NCBI GenBank assembly: GCA_003132645.1
Contig: PKYM01000081.1
Coordinates: 7,640 to 14,222 of the forward strand
Direction of reading: 5' to 3'
Source of the DNA: Actinomycetota bacterium
Lineage (GTDB): Bacteria; Actinomycetota; Thermoleophilia; UBA2241
Length of the DNA stretch: 6,583 bases
The position numbers and the translations under genes were made by a program. Positions 6,224-6,583 of the stretch are shown one piece after another (the stretch's first letter is position 1; each line of letters opens with the position of its first letter). The notes under the pieces are model-generated. The model did not search any database and was not told where the DNA came from. It saw nothing but the letters and a program-made list of their open reading frames with translations.

Positions 6224-6232
6224 TGGTATGAT
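6224..6232 (+). promoter_or_regulatory. Extended -10 promoter for the copper ATPase gene
   Basis: TGGTATGAT matches the extended -10 form TGnTATAAT at all but one position. TGAAAG at 6203-6208 is a poor -35 at 18-base spacing. Transcription would start near 6239, leaving a leader of about 64 bases before ATG 6303. The GGTAT motif recurs at 6241-6245, just downstream of the start (GGTATGATAC then GGTATAC), and could be a metal-regulator site. The reverse strand also contains TATCAT (6228-6233), which could serve the divergent paaK. Confidence 0.42.
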
Positions 6233-6302
6233 ACTGAATGCGGTATACAGGACGCGACGGGCAAGCACCGGCAGCGCCGAACCAGGGCGACCCGAAGGAC
6301 CG

Positions 6303-6583
6303 ATGGCAGACCACACGACGACAGTGGAGATCCCGATCAGCGGCATGACCTGCGCGAGCTGCGTGGCGCGCAACGAGAAGGCGCTGCGCCGCCTCGACGG
6401 GGTCAGCGCGGCCAACGTCAATTTCGCCACCGAGAAGGCTCAGGTGACGTTCGACCCGGCACAGATCGACATCGGCCGGCTGACCGCCACGATCGAGCAG
6501 GCTGGCTACGACGTGCCTACTGCGACCGAGACGCTCGCCATCAGCGGCATGACCTGCGCGAGCTGCGTGGCGCGCAACGAGAA
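6303..6583 (+). CDS. copA: Copper-translocating P-type ATPase, N-terminal metal-binding domains (cut by window edge)
   Basis: The 94 codons begin MADHTTTVEIPISGMTCASC and contain two heavy-metal-associated (HMA) domains. The first is complete at about residues 7-72 (GMTCASC with C17 and C20, ending IEQAGYDV). The second begins at about residue 77 and is cut after C85 and C88. Tandem GMTCASC domains at the N-terminus are typical of CopA-type P1B ATPases, which pump Cu(I) out of the cytoplasm at the inner membrane; the domains accept copper from chaperones or regulate the pump. No transporter core is visible, so a free-standing multi-HMA protein or another P1B ATPase (including MerA- or CadA-like forms) cannot be excluded. 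AAGGA (6295-6299) lies unusually close, 3 bases from the ATG. The gene is divergent from paaK. Confidence 0.8.
   Translation, partial: MADHTTTVEIPISGMTCASCVARNEKALRRLDGVSAANVNFATEKAQVTFDPAQIDIGRLTATIEQAGYDVPTATETLAISGMTCASCVARNE
6336..6583 (+). repeat. 44-base exact repeat in the two HMA domains
   Basis: Bases 6336-6379 and 6540-6583 are identical, including all third codon positions, and lie 204 bases (68 codons, one HMA domain) apart. They encode ISGMTCASCVARNE and part of the next codon. The rest of the first domain cannot be compared, because the second copy runs off the window. Confidence 0.9.

Noticed and set aside
4771..6231. Plus-strand open frame opposite paaK
   Set aside because: It is a shadow of the phenylacetate-CoA ligase, whose motifs are all on the minus strand.

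Overview
The window is GC-rich bacterial DNA, densely coded, with in-frame GTG starts and clear Shine-Dalgarno sites. A type II secretion/type IV pilus-type ATPase, a biotin carboxylase and a phenylacetate-CoA ligase together suggest a diderm with flexible acyl-CoA metabolism, such as a proteobacterium, a myxococcote or desulfobacterote-like lineage, or an acidobacterium. I cannot place it more precisely from the sequence. I see no insertion sequence, CRISPR array, tRNA or rRNA.

Layout. (1) 1-287, minus: the N-terminal 95 codons of a biotin carboxylase (AccC-like), cut by the window edge. (2) 288-682: a 395-base divergent intergenic region. It holds an extended -10 promoter for the carboxylase, a -10-like TATACT before the ATPase gene, and a stretch at 399-576 that can form a terminator-like hairpin ending in six T, with a competing upstream pairing partner. 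(3) 683-2731, plus: a 682-residue fusion of a response-regulator receiver domain, an MshEN (cyclic-di-GMP-binding type) domain and a complete GspE/PilB ATPase. (4) 2761-3378, plus: a membrane-anchored protein of the ClpP-fold SDH_sah type in which the expected nucleophilic Ser is Thr and the oxyanion Gly-Gly is lost. It has no conventional start codon ahead of its membrane segment. (5) 3379-3545: a non-coding gap between convergent genes, ending in a perfect 13-bp hairpin terminator. (6) 3546-4652, minus: an HtrA-like serine protease with an intact triad and one PDZ domain but no signal peptide. (7) 4810-6111, minus: phenylacetate-CoA ligase. (8) 6112-6302: a divergent promoter region. (9) 6303-6583, plus: the start of a copper P-type ATPase with two tandem HMA domains. 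It is cut by the window edge exactly at the end of a 44-base exact repeat.

How the genes relate. No long operon is visible. The ATPase and the ClpP-fold protein lie 29 bases apart on one strand and are probably co-transcribed. paaK and the HtrA-like gene are co-directional but 157 bases apart. accC, paaK and the copper ATPase are separate metabolic or homeostatic functions. The most unusual material is the receiver-MshEN-ATPase fusion, which has no secretion or pilus genes beside it, together with its structured leader and the apparently inactive ClpP-fold partner downstream.
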